From the NCBI GenBank assembly GCA_023935145.1, contig CM043702.1, forward strand, positions 75,014,820 to 75,078,819: a stretch of DNA of 64,000 nucleotides. The letters run 5' to 3'. The stretch comes from Bretschneidera sinensis. Taxonomy: Eukaryota; Streptophyta; Magnoliopsida; Brassicales; Akaniaceae. The notes beneath the pieces are model-generated. The model was not told where the DNA came from, did not search any database, and saw nothing but the letters and a program-made list of their open reading frames with translations. Shown in pieces: positions 1 to 12,451 of the stretch. Position 1 is the first letter of the stretch. Each line of letters begins with the position of its first letter. The position numbers and the translations under genes were made by a program.

Positions 1-753
1 ATCCAGAAAGTGATGATTCAACCCATAGTATTTCAGATAGTAATGATTACGCAACGACAAGCATCATCCACCAATTGATACCCAACATCAAGGCTCCTAA
101 CCCACCAATTTTACCCGAGACATCAAGGCTCCCAACCCACCAATTTTCTTTTTCTCTGGGGACAGAAAATTGCATAATCTTAACAATTGAATTTGCAATG
201 CACTAAGCTAACACACTACACACGGCATTGCAAAACCGGAGCTGTACGGAAAGGACATCAAGTCATCAGGCTAGAAAGATGGCACAGTAAAAGCACGTAA
301 ATGTAAAGAAGCGCCTTAGTAAGAGCGGGAGAGAGGCGAGAGACCGAAATACCCTTTTTCATTCCACTAATCACTGTTTTTCCTTTCCTACTTTCTATGA
401 GAAAATGTGCCAAATTTTCTACTTCACTGAACAACGAAATTAGCACATTTTCCCAGTATAAAATTACAAAATTTTGTCACCATTAGGATTCCCTAGGCAA
501 AATCCTCCTTCAATGCCACTTCGAATCTGCCTTGGAAATAAAAAACAAGGAATTTTCATCATGTAAACAGGCATACATGACCAATTAAACCCTCTCGATT
601 GGCACCCTAAAATGGTGAGTCCAACTCCCTGTACACCCCGAGAGCACCTTAGTATGCCCGAATTCTTAAGTCACAAACCGAGGCACATTTGCAGGGGGAA
701 TCCGTGTTCTCCAATCATAACAGCTTCAATCCAGAATAAAAGAATTTTGGATC
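1..753 (-). other. PIE1 3' UTR and downstream flank
   Basis: This stretch lies downstream of the PIE1 stop. It holds no reading frame with family resemblance. I saw no canonical AATAAA on the minus strand here, so the 3' UTR end is not placed. The first 180 bases contain a short imperfect direct repeat (acatcaaggctcc followed by aacccaccaatttt, twice, near 86-145). I see nothing else. Confidence 0.5.
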
Positions 754-2799
754 CTACCCAATGTCAGTATATTCTGGCAATACTGAGCAATCATCGAGGC
801 CCAATAATAAGTCTGGAACATAGTTATGTAGGACCAGTTCAGAACTATCCGTTTCCAGTGAAAGCTCCTCGTCCATGCAATAAGAGGAACTACAATCAAT
901 GTTATCTATCCAACTGTCCTCGGTGATTGCTGGTGTGATGTCAAACCCCATATTGAGGTCATTAGGTGCAGCTGTTTCCACTGGCAAGAATCCTGGCTCA
1001 GCAAATTGCATCTCACCATGTTCCACTGAAGCTTTCCTCGACTTTGATTTAGAAGGCCTAATTGAGTCAGAGACAGAGAGCTTGTGCTTTCCCAAGGACT
1101 GCAATCTTGCGCCAGACCTTGACTTGACATCATTTGCTGGGAAAGCAGATGAAGCCCAACCCAGACTACCTTTGACACAAGCTCTTGCTGAGGCCCTGAG
1201 AAAAAGAGACAGCACTTGATTACAAATCTATAGATTTTTATCCAACTCTCTGTTCCACACAGCACCAACATGAATTGGTTATGTATGAAGTGCAGCACTC
1301 CATATGAAACATCATTCACCGGTATGGCACACAATGAGCAATCAATTTCTTACCATCACTTAAGTTCTAGTTAATAACTATTCATGACAATAGATTGTAT
1401 TTTCACCAAAAAAAAAGGAGATAAAAAAGTAAAACATTTGTATAGGCCAAGACACCCCCAAAAAACGAGTAAAGGCTACAAAGGGAAATGTTTTGAGTAA
1501 ACTATGAGGCCAAATAGACCCAAAAAAAAAACATATGTGCATGAGTACATCAAACGAAAAAGCTGCAATATTGGTTATAATGAGGGGAAATTAAATTCAC
1601 ATCAAGTTTTGGACCTAATTACAATCAGGTCCACAAATTTGAAAAACCGATAAGAGATCCTATTGTTTAAAAATTGTAACAAAATCACGAAATGTCCACA
1701 AAATCGTTGTATGATAAAAAAAATAATGTCGAACACTTCAACGGCTATATCATCTCCATTATTATGACCCTTCAACGACTATATTTCTCATTTATTTCCT
1801 TGTTTCCGTCTCCCATTTCATTCTAGTAACAGATCCATGTTTTGACCCAAATAAAATCGCAGTTGTAACAGCATAGGGATAATCTGGATGTTTCTTCAGT
1901 TTTAGGGATATCTGGTAATTTTTATGGTCACATTATAGTCACATGATGATGTTAGACGATTTTCACCAAGTGTCCTAACAGCAACTCACGTTTTGGACCT
2001 ACTTGTCATGTACAAATCAATTTTTTTTTTGGAGAATGTCTGATTTTCAAACTAATTGATATGGTTGTGGTTGTAAGTAGGTGCAAAACTCGAGGATGCG
2101 GATGTAATTTACCCTATGATTAGTTACACATCAACCACCGCTTTCGGTTGAGCAGGAAACAAAACTGCTGCTAAGAGATGAACTACTGTCTATGATGACA
2201 CGAGAGAACTAGACTAAAGCAGGATTTGAACAGAAAGATCAAATTTAAAGCCTTTAAACAACGAAAAGCATAAGGGCATACCTGAATCGATTCTCAGCAA
2301 CAGTTTGGGAAGCTTTAAGATGATCTTCTCCGATAGTATTGTTTACAGACGTCAACAGATCTGATCCATGTATTGATAAATTTATTATATGTGGCAATGA
2401 AATCATGGAGTCATCTTTCTCCCTCTGGAATTCCAATGTGATGTCCAGCTCTTCTTCATTGACAGGAGCATCTTCTTTATAGCAGGAAAGGGAAACTCTG
2501 TCATCATGTTGTTTGCTGCTGGCATCATGGAAAGCAGCTGCTAATAACTTGCTACTTGAACTGGAGAATGTCATCCATTGTGCAGGTTCTCTCATGAAAT
2601 TTCGAGAAGTCTTGTTGACAGAAGAACCAAAAAACCTTCCACCAAAATAGAGACCATTAGAAGATGAGAGATTTTGATGGAACTCACTGCGAGATGTTAC
2701 CCTCCAGACAGATGAAAGAAGCGCCGTAAAGTGCTTTTGAAGGAGCAACTCAGTATCTGGCTGATCAGCAGCAACAGTTAAGAGCATCCGGATATTATC
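754..2799 (-). CDS. PIE1: PIE1 exons 19-20: C-terminal region
   Basis: Exon 19 (2799-2282) encodes [21 protein letters not shown], a Ser-rich stretch, then [21 protein letters not shown] and VAENRFR, all recognisable in Arabidopsis PIE1. Exon 20 (1195-754) encodes [31 protein letters not shown] and ends [15 protein letters not shown] before the stop at 756-754, matching the family C-terminus with GLDDCS. No domain is assigned here by the known family. The termination codon is therefore natural, not a truncation. Confidence 0.93.
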
Positions 2800-5700
2800 C
2801 TGCAACAATAGAAAACCAATGAACAAGAGTTCAGTCTGTTTTTATAAGAACAAGGGTTCCTTCTTTTTTCGCAGTTCTTTCAAAAATGATTAAATATTAC
2901 AATGGCTCAAAATACTCCTAAATTGCTAAATGACTTTGACTTCCTTCAGCAACCATATTTCATTGGACTTTCTCATTGGACATGAAGCAACATCATGACT
3001 GGATCCATCCAATAACAATTTAGGACAATCTACTAGGATATTACAGGAACAGCCATACCTGGAAAGATGGAACTAAAGGATTTTTAATATCACTGGCCAA
3101 CAATTTAACAAGACATGAAAACAAGCACTTCTACCATTTTAAAAAAGAAAATTACAGTCATATGGGTTTTTTAATACAACTTTTTAAAATAATTACTACC
3201 AGTGATCTAGACCTATATATCAAGAAACATGCATCCCCTATTTCATCAGTGTCACAAACCAATACCCATCAATATGAGGTTTCCAACCGTCTGAGCTTTA
3301 TTTTTTAGCCCAGAAGCCACGTTGTACCTCAGCCCAAGCTCCCAAATAAAAGCAAATAACAAATAGTACTGCTACCAAAAACCTACAGAAAAGTTCGAAA
3401 TTGATGGTAATGACATCTGCATTCTCTAACGGGGTCCCAAAAAGGGGTTGGGGAGGGAAGGGGGGATCCATGACATTCAATTGTCCATGTCACACAAATG
3501 TAAACATTTTCATAATCCAGTTAGGTTTCTTGTAATTTTTCTCTACATGTGGAAAGAAATAAGTGGCTAGATCAAGCATACCTCTGTTACTTTAAGAAGT
3601 GCCTTTCCAGAGCCTGCACTGCTAATTTTTTCATTGACAGAAATGTCAGGTGCAGATAAAATATATCTTTGGATTAGTTCCCTAAACCTCTCACAACAAT
3701 GAACTGGATGGCGATATCTCCCTCGATAACTCCCACCAGCAGTCATCCCATAAAGTGTTTCACTAACCAAACTCCAATGTGGACCATATTCGTGTACAAC
3801 AGCACATAATATTGCATCCTCCTGTGGCAACCAAAAATCAGGTGATGGGACACAATCTCTAGACCAAACATTCCCCTTTTTTAACTTCTCTGGCTTTATC
3901 ATCAAAACCCGTTTCACCGGCATGGCGGAGATGGAGATTTTCCCCCCAGTTTTACTCCTGCTTGCTGGTTTCTGCTCAAGATCAATAACCATGCTATCAC
4001 ATGGCTTTGATTCTACAGAATAATCATGCCGCTTACCTGACTGGTTGAAATCCACATCTAAAGGACAAACTTCAGGATGAGCCTTCTTGAGGTTCTTAGA
4101 TTTCTTCTTTAAGCTCTTCTCTTCTCCAGCATAAAGTGTTAATTCTACCTTCTTACGTTTTTTCTGTAAATGTAAAGATGGAGACGCCGTATCTGAACCA
4201 GTGACCTCCTCATTGCAAATAGCATCATCATCTATGGACATAGGTTCCACTTTTGCCCCTTCTTTTACAAGTTTCATTTCTGAAGTCAGAGATCCTTTCT
4301 TCAGGGACTTGAACTTGGCTTTCTTTGGCTTCTTCTTAGACTTTGGTTTAGAAACATTGGCAGTCTCATTCCTGCAAATAGAGAATAGATTCATGACTGA
4401 ACAATTAGACAAATGATAGAAGTAATACCACCAAGGCCTTCCAAGGATACAATCACATAATACGAAATATCAAATTTTAGCTTTTCTGGGTTGAACCAAA
4501 ATATCCACATCAGACAAGCCCTCGTTTCAATTAGATTCTTTTAGAAGACCTATCCAGCAATCAGTATCTGTGCTAGTATTCTCAGTTATACAAGAATGCA
4601 AATTAATTTCTCAGCTCACTTCAGTTATTCAATCAACCAAGAATCCTCCCATTTAGCATTTTCATTGATTCAGGCAATGTTTTGACCCCAAAATCATGCA
4701 GTTTTACAGTTCATTATATTCAATGCTTCTCAAGTTTGACATAACATATTCGTCTCTCTTAGACATTGCCAGTTTCCATCTTATAAGTACAGTCATCAAC
4801 TCTCTTTTAAGTTAAGCTTCACAATGAACCAGAACAATTCAAATGACCTGATAACATTAGGATGGCTATGGAAGAACTAAAATTGGTCTGATATATTGAT
4901 GCAGAATCAAAAAGAAAATAGTTACTCCCTCTATCTCATGTTTTTAGTCCAGTTTCTTTCAGCACAAAGTTTTATGCAAGTTTCATGATTACCAAAACAC
5001 CCTCTAGGATGAGTTATATTTAAGTGAAAATAATACCAGCTCCATTAAACAAGAAAAAGAAAGGCATAATTTAGCAAAGCGAGCAAATTTTTTACTGGTG
5101 GCCCAGTAAACCAGTACAGTTGCTGTAAATGAAATTCAAATTGGGCCCACTTTTTACCCTTGTATGGCAACATAGACACCCCTGCCATTATTCTCTTTTT
5201 ATTCTCCAGTAGCCTAACAAGTAATGGGCCCACTCATTTAATGCAACGGCTAAAAGTGTTTATTGGCACGGTAATTTAGAATAAAAATGGGTCTTACCAA
5301 GACTGTCTTTGATTATAAAAGAGAATGATATGGGTAAATTAGGAAAGTTAATAGTTTTTTGTATTCTATTTAGTGAAAGTGGAAAAATAACATGGAACAT
5401 CCATTTTAGGAAAGATGGACTAAAATATGGAAGGGAGGGGTATCATTTTGGATTTTTGTGTTTGTGGGTTTATTTTGTAATTATGTTTGTCTTGGGAATC
5501 AAGTAGTAGTATTTAGGAAATTTAAGGTTTGAAAAATAAATATTTAGTAGTGTTTGATTTGCTTTCCTTTTTAAATCATGTTTAGTGTCTATATAAGAGT
5601 ACGACTATTATTATTGAATAATCTCTGAGTCTTGAATTTGATAAGTCTCCTATCTCTTTATCTCTCCTCTCTTGTTCTTCCATTCTCTTGCCTTAATTCT

Positions 5701-8700
5701 TCACCTTTACCTCCAATTTTCTCTAATCTTCTCCTTCTACCGGTTATTCTTCTCTCTGTTCCTCTATTTCTTGTTCTTTGGTTACTTCTTCTACATCATA
5801 TACACAGCTATAAGCCTGCTATGATCATCTTAGACACTGGAAAATAATTTAATTTCTTTTAGAAAGAACAGAACTGCGAGCCAAAAATATTTTGATAATA
5901 GTTCATAGGTGCCTTACTTCACAGATTCAAAATTCCCATCATTTGCATCTTCCTTCTCCTTAGCTTCACTCTCAAGTTCTTCCATTAACTGCAACATAAA
6001 GAAAATCAATAAATTGGCAGAACTGGACAACAGCTGTAGAAAAACATGAGATATAGTATTTTTATTTCACCAACCTGATGCTGAGCTAATGCTTCAACTT
6101 GCTGTCGGTATGCCTCAGTTGCAAAATCAGCATCCCATCCTGACAATAGTATAATGAGTTAAACTAACTATACACTGTATATATTAAAATTTTGCTTATT
6201 TTCCTTGGTTCAAAATACAAAAACCAAGAAAGAGTAGAAAAACTAATACATATGTAGTTAAGAAATAGCTCAACACTCTCCCTCAAGTTGAAGCATACAC
6301 ATATACCAAGTTACTACAAAATAAACCAATCCAACTTGTTAAAGATAGATCCAATCCCAAATTCAACAAAACCCATAACAACATAAGGTCAGCAAGACCC
6401 ACGACACTTAGGTCAACAAGAGCTAACAACATAACACAAGAAATTTTCTCCTTCACTCAGGTGACAACAACAATCACCAAACACAGCCTCTGCAACAACC
6501 AAAAAGAGCCTCTGCAACAACCTCCACACCCACGACAAACGGTTAGGTCAACACGTCGACACCACCTGACAAGACAAAATCCGCAAACACTGACTTTTTC
6601 GTCTTGACATGGGCTGGATCTACGAAAGGGGTCAGATCAGATCTTTGTAAACAACATAACACAATAAACTTTCTTCCACTCAGCTGACAATAACAACCAA
6701 AACAGCGTCAGCAACAACCAAAAACAGCCTCTGCAACAACCTTTACGCCAGAACAGCAACAAGACTCCCGTTGGAGGCAGCAGTGCCCAAGAATACAGCT
6801 CAGAGACGATAACCGAGAGTGTATCGCCTGAGAAGACGACCAAAATGCTGGAGAGGACAGAGCAGAGCTTCGCCGTAGAGGAGAACTTGACCAGAACTGG
6901 GTCAGATTCAGCACCAAACCAGAACCCAACAGAATTGTTGAAGAAGCGAACACGACCGAAAAAAAAACAAAAAACAAAATCACACTTGAAAAAAATAACA
7001 TATGCTAAAAACTAGGCTTCTTTTTTGTTTTTTAAGGGGGTTTACTCAAATACCACTAGGGTCCCAAACCATGGACTACAATACCATTTGAAATTTAGGT
7101 TAAGGTATAAACAAAGAGACATTAAAAAGAAATATTGTAAAACTCTTATTATTATTGTTGTATCTAATGAACAAACTAACACATCTATATATATATATAG
7201 ACCTAAGAATATAAATCCTAATAGGAATAGAAAACATAAACCAAGAAAGACTAAAAAACCTAATACATATGTAATGAGGATATATCTTAACACTCCCCCC
7301 TCAAGTTGAAGCATGCATATGCACCAACTTGTTACAAATAAACCCAACCAACTTGTTAAAGATAGATCCAATCCCAAATTAATCAAAACCCATAACGACC
7401 ACAACACAACAAGGCCCACAACAATTAGGTCAACAAGACCTAACACACTAGATCAACAAAATCCATGGATACTAGATCAACAAGATTCGCAACATAGAGT
7501 CAATAAGACCCATAACACAGCTGGACTTGAATGGGCTGCTTCACATGGGTAGGATTTACAAAAACAGATTAGATCGGTCTTCTTTAACATCACAAAACAC
7601 CACATTCAGATTCGATCGAGGTTGAGTTCTCTTTAGAGACATAAAAAGCATCCGGGTCACATCTTCAAAACTCACAGGTTTTTGAAATTTCAAACCAAAC
7701 TAGCAGACGGAGCAACTTCGCCGGAGATCATTGGACTAAGTCAATGTCAGATTGAACAGAAGCTTCCGACAGCAACTGTAACACACTAGACTAGAAGAGG
7801 CTTGCGACGGTCAAGGACTACTCCTTCAACTAACCACGACTTGTGTCAATGGGATGCGGCGGGACCTCGATGCGGCGGACCAAGATGACCCAGAACTATA
7901 GGCCTTGCGACGGTGATGATGACTTGTGTCAAAGGGACGTGACTGGACCTCGATAACTGGATCAAGGCGACAACAATGTGCAGCAGACCAGGATGACCTA
8001 GAACTATAGGCCTTGCGACGGTGATAAAGAGGAGCTCGTGATAGGGAAATGGGAGAACAGAGGAAGACCAGAGCTCGCTGCCGAAGAAGGAAACACAAAT
8101 CGCGCCGAAGAACTAGAGAATATGTCAGAGAATATATTATAAAACAAGTTTTCTTTCTTGTTTTTTTTAAAAGGGGGTTTACTCGGATACCACTAAGGTC
8201 CCAAACCATGAGCTCAGATACCATGATGGAGAATTGAATGAGATATTTAATAGAAATATTGTAGAACTCTTACTATTATTATTGTTAACGAACCAATAAA
8301 CTTATATATAGATCTAAGAATATAAATTCAAATAGGAATAGGAAACATAAACCAAGTGAGATTAGGAAACCTAATACATATGTAACTAGGAAACTATATA
8401 TCAATTCTCCCTTTGAAGTTGAAGCATACACATGCACCAACTTGTTACAAATAAACCCATCCAACTTGGTTTTTAAATGAGGACCCATCCAACTTGTTAA
8501 AGATAAATCCAATCTCAAATTAAACAAAACCTATAACAGCATAGGGTCAACAACCTCCACACCATAGCAGCAGCAGGACTCATCAATAGCGCCTGAGAAG
8601 ACAAGACAAGAGTTGTAGAGGTTAATCGAACCATTGGCAATTCTGTCAAGAGTTGCAGAACTGATTTGTGTGAGCAAAGTTCCAAGCCAAGGAGAGACGG

Positions 8701-11700
8701 CGTGTTGGTGACTCAGGGGTGTCGAGTGTTCAAGGGAGGAACCTTTTCCTGTCGCAAGTGCCAAGGAGTGATGCGTGGAGCAAAGGATAGGTTGAAGAAG
8801 CAAGGCTTGATAAGTCAAGGCTCAATGGGAGTTGTTCGTAAGCACGAAGGACACAAATCACAGTCGTAAGTTAAGGAATTTGCATTAATATGGACTACGT
8901 ACAAACCATGCAAGATGGTGAGCGAGAGAGGCCAAGGCCTATAGTGAAGCATTGGCGAAGAAGTTGTTTCCTATACGATGGGGAACACTTGGCGACAAAC
9001 TGTGTAAGGCGTAAGAGACTTAATGAACTCATCCGGGATAGCAAAGTGCACAAGTCACTATACCAAACGAACTTGGTTACTGATGATGAAGGTGCCTTTG
9101 CGAATGATGAAGACTCGTCAAAGGACGAGGACGCAAGTGTGGACGAGACCGGAAGCATGGAGCAAGAGGTCAATGAAGTGCATTGCGGTGGAGAATTAAT
9201 TGCCCACTACGAGAAAGAGATGGAGAAAACGTTCAGATGTTGTATTGTTCCATGGATGGGAGAGCATGAGATCAAGCGCAATGTTCCTTAGCGAGAGAGG
9301 ACTAGGGGCATGGAGTTCACGTACGCAATAAATGGAGAGTTGGTGGGTGTGATTTTGGGTTTAGACAGGAGTGCCTTAAGGGGTGGATTGAAGGTCGAGT
9401 TCACGAGGGAGTGTGAGCACTGGAGAAGGTCAAGCTCGAGGACCAGTAGCATGATGACCACAAGGAGTGGTTGGTTTAGCGTCAAGAAGCTAGCGCACAA
9501 GAGTAATCATCGCGAAGTGACAAAACTGTTGCAATTCTTGATTGAGTGTAAAGGATTTACTGTTTCAAGAAGCTATTCCATTGTAATTATTCTTGGTTTC
9601 TCGATAAAAATTGGTGCGTACTTTCTTTTATTCCAGCCCTAGTCTAGATTATGCAAGAGAGTGAGGTAGCAAGTTGATAGGGAACACGGGGGAGATCAGA
9701 ATTACGGATTTTAATATAGGAATTGGGGAATATGGAGATAATTATGTAATCAGAAAATATTATGGGTATCTAGACATAGTAAATTTTCATATTTCACTTT
9801 CCTTTCATATTTCAGTTTCCTTATCGGTTTAGGACTAGGGTTTAAGATCTCTATATAAGAGGCGTCCCTGTCATTTGTGGGGAGATTAGAATTAATATAA
9901 AAAATTGAGATTATTTAAATCAAACTCTGTGATTGATTTGTTGTTTAGCGCCATGTGATTTGGTTCCGGTTCCTCGCTGATTTGGATTACGTTTCCCATG
10001 TGATTTGGGAAGACCCATGTGATTTGGATCCTTTTTATCTTAATTTTCTTTCTTTTATAATTTCTCTCCTACTGTATTGTATCAAGTGGTATGAGAGTGC
10101 AAAGATTCCTAAATCTTCAGATTCGTAAAACTAGCTTACGATAGCAGCATTTATTACCTATCGTCCACTGTTGTCCACTACTATCGCCGCCACCAGACCA
10201 GGAGCTTCCGACACCACCAAAAGGTGTGGAATTCTCGGGCAACCAAAACCCGAGAATCCCAGCACCAACCGCCACCGTCTCAACCCTCAAACCTGTTGAG
10301 ACCTGCCTGGACCTTTCGCGGCCTGATCTGCTACCGTCAACCACCATCTTCCCCGACCGACCCCATCGTTGTGACCGGTGTCAAAATTTCGACCACCCCC
10401 TAGAAGCCCGGCCTAGAATATCCAGGATCCAAGCTGCTCGGATCTGACTAGACTAGCAGATTCGAATCTGCCTTTGACTCAACCAAACAGCCCGAGTCGA
10501 GCCAATAGATAGTTTGAGCCAACAACCGAGCCGAGCCAAGTCAGCAGCCAAACCAAGCCTGCAATTGAGCCAATCTTGCAGTTGAAAAAAAAAATTTCTT
10601 TTGCCATGTACTACATGTTTTCTTTGTTTTTGATTAAAAAAAAGAAAAAACAGAAAGAAAAAACGGTAATTTTGAGTTTCATTTTCATTTGTATTATGAC
10701 TACCAATAAGTGGAACAGGTTCAGTATTTGCAAGATATAATTTTGGATGAGTACAAGCGTATGAGAGAGTTGAGATCAATATGGACAAGGTATGGATCAC
10801 CCTTTTTGTCAACATTTGAAAGAGGAATATAAAGTACTTGGTTGTTGTGCTCGTGTTAAGTAGCAAAATCTGGCACAGTTGTATCGCCAATATGAGACAG
10901 CCTCAAGCACGGTTGAAGTTCATGCTAAAGAAGAGATTCAAGCAGGGGTTGAACATGTTGTCCCAATTCCATGTGAGACTGTCTTAGTTGAACCATGTCA
11001 TCAGATGATGAATTGGTTATGCCCATTGAGTATGTTGACCAAGTTTAAGACCAAGATGCCAACAAAGATGAAGGACAGGTCGATAACTAGCTTGATGTTG
11101 TTGAGCATATTGAACCAGTTCCATGTGAGGTTATCTTATTTGAACCAATCCAGCAAGATGAAGAGTTTGCTGAGCACATTGAAGCGATCGAAACGATTCG
11201 AGACAAACAGGCAGAAAATATTTTTTGTAAGAGTGAGGCCCTACTGGATACACGTCCTTGCTATTGAGTTTATCCTCCCTACTTGGTTTCAAGTGCCTCG
11301 ACAACAGACGTTTCAGCAAAAAAAAAAAAAATTCACCTTCTAATGATTTTGCCTTTCATGACCATGCTTTGCTTCTCCACACCTCGGAGCTCTTGCTAAT
11401 GGAACATTTTTCAACTCGATGATGAGTTCTTTCAAAGTGGTGAAGAATGATGGGGAACACGAGGAATATTAGAATTAGGGATTTTAATCTAAGAATTGGG
11501 GGATATGGGGATAATTGTGTAATCAATAAATATTATGGGTATCTAGGCGTAGTTTAATTTTATATTTTAGTTTTCTTATCGGTTTAGGTCCAAAGTTTAA
11601 GATCTCTAAGAGGCATCCTTATGTCATTTGTAGGGAGCTTGGAAATAATAAAAAAATGAGACTATTGAAATCAAACTCTGCGATTGAGTTGTTTCGCGCC

Positions 11701-12231
11701 ATGTGGTTTGGTTGCGGTTCCTCGCGTCCATGTGATTTGGATTGCGGTTCCCATGTGATTTGGGAAGATCCATGTGATTTAGATCGTTGTTATCTTAATT
11801 TTCTTTGTTCTATAATTTCTCCCCTGTTGTATTATATCACAAGCGCTTCAAGTGAGGTAGCGGGCCAACCACACAAGAGGGAGACTATAAGAGGGTCGGG
11901 GGAGAGACACGCTTGGGGCGCGCACCTGTAGCAGTGTACCACGCAAGTCTGGCATAGTGCCCGCAGCAAAATACCGCACAGACTCAGCGCAGCGCCTGCA
12001 GCAGTAAGGTCTAACTTAGTCGCATCTTCGAGGAAGTGTTGCCTAAGTGCCACAGGGTTCGGCACATGTTTGAGGGGTCAAACAATTGTCCCGTGACAAG
12101 CGGTATATTTCCTAATTACATATGTATTAGGTTTTTTAGCCTTTCTTGGTTTATGTTTCCTATTCCTATTAGGAATTATATTCTTAGATCTATATAAATA
12201 TAGTTGTGTTAGTTTGTTCATTTGAAAAAAC

Positions 12232-12278
<47 letters not shown>

Positions 12279-12410
12279 GAATAAGAATAAGAATTCTACA
12301 ATATTTTTATTCAAAATCTCATCTCCCTCTTCCTGTTTAAACCCTAACCTAAATCTCAACATGGCATCTGAACTCATGGTTTGGAACCTTGGTGGTCTGG
12401 AGTAAACTAA

Positions 12411-12451
<41 letters not shown>

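Larger units (their letters stand above)
6200..8650 (-). mobile_element. Tandem array of TRIM retrotransposon units (three LTRs)
   Basis: Related LTRs of about 0.2 kb lie at about 6200-6275 (partial), 7087-7292 and 8224-8403. Each is followed on its high-coordinate side by a polypurine tract, seen on the plus strand as CTCTCCCTC, CTCCCCCCTC and ATTCTCCCTTTG, and then the same internal sequence (AAGTTGAAGCATRCAYATGCACCAA). On the low-coordinate side of the second and third LTRs the plus strand ends ..CAATACCA and ..CTCAGATACCA, the complement of a tRNA-iMet primer site (TGGTATCWGAG). So the units run on the minus strand and share LTRs in a tandem LTR-internal-LTR-internal-LTR-internal chain. 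The internals (0.8-0.9 kb) have no gag or pol, the mark of TRIM or derived non-autonomous elements. Confidence 0.75.
9675..11839 (+). mobile_element. Non-autonomous LTR retrotransposon, 2.2 kb
   Basis: Two similar LTRs (9675-10084 and 11448-11839) begin TGATRGGGAACACG and end TATTRTATCA. The first is followed by AGTGGTATGAGAGTGC, a degenerate tRNA-Met primer site. A purine-rich AAAGTGGTGAAGAA precedes the second. The flanks read CAAGT (9670-9674) and CAAGC (11840-11844), a 5-bp target duplication with one change. The 1.36 kb internal part has no gag or pol and is C-rich at its start. Each LTR has a TATA-like CTCTATATAAGAGG or its decayed form and several copies of CCATGTGATTTGG. LTR divergence is considerable, so it is not recent. 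Confidence 0.82.

Noticed and set aside
612..1334. Frames on the plus strand and an alternative minus frame over PIE1 exon 20
   Set aside because: Shadows of the conserved PIE1 C-terminal exon, whose own frame matches the family up to the natural stop.
7025..8237. Short frames on both strands near the TRIM array (for example 7042-7446 minus, 7826-8224 minus)
   Set aside because: Low-complexity translations of repeat internals with no family resemblance, and the corresponding frames are not kept between array units.
12078..12377. Leucine-rich frame on the minus strand
   Set aside because: The Leu run is the translation of a (TAA)n/(TTA)n microsatellite inside an LTR.
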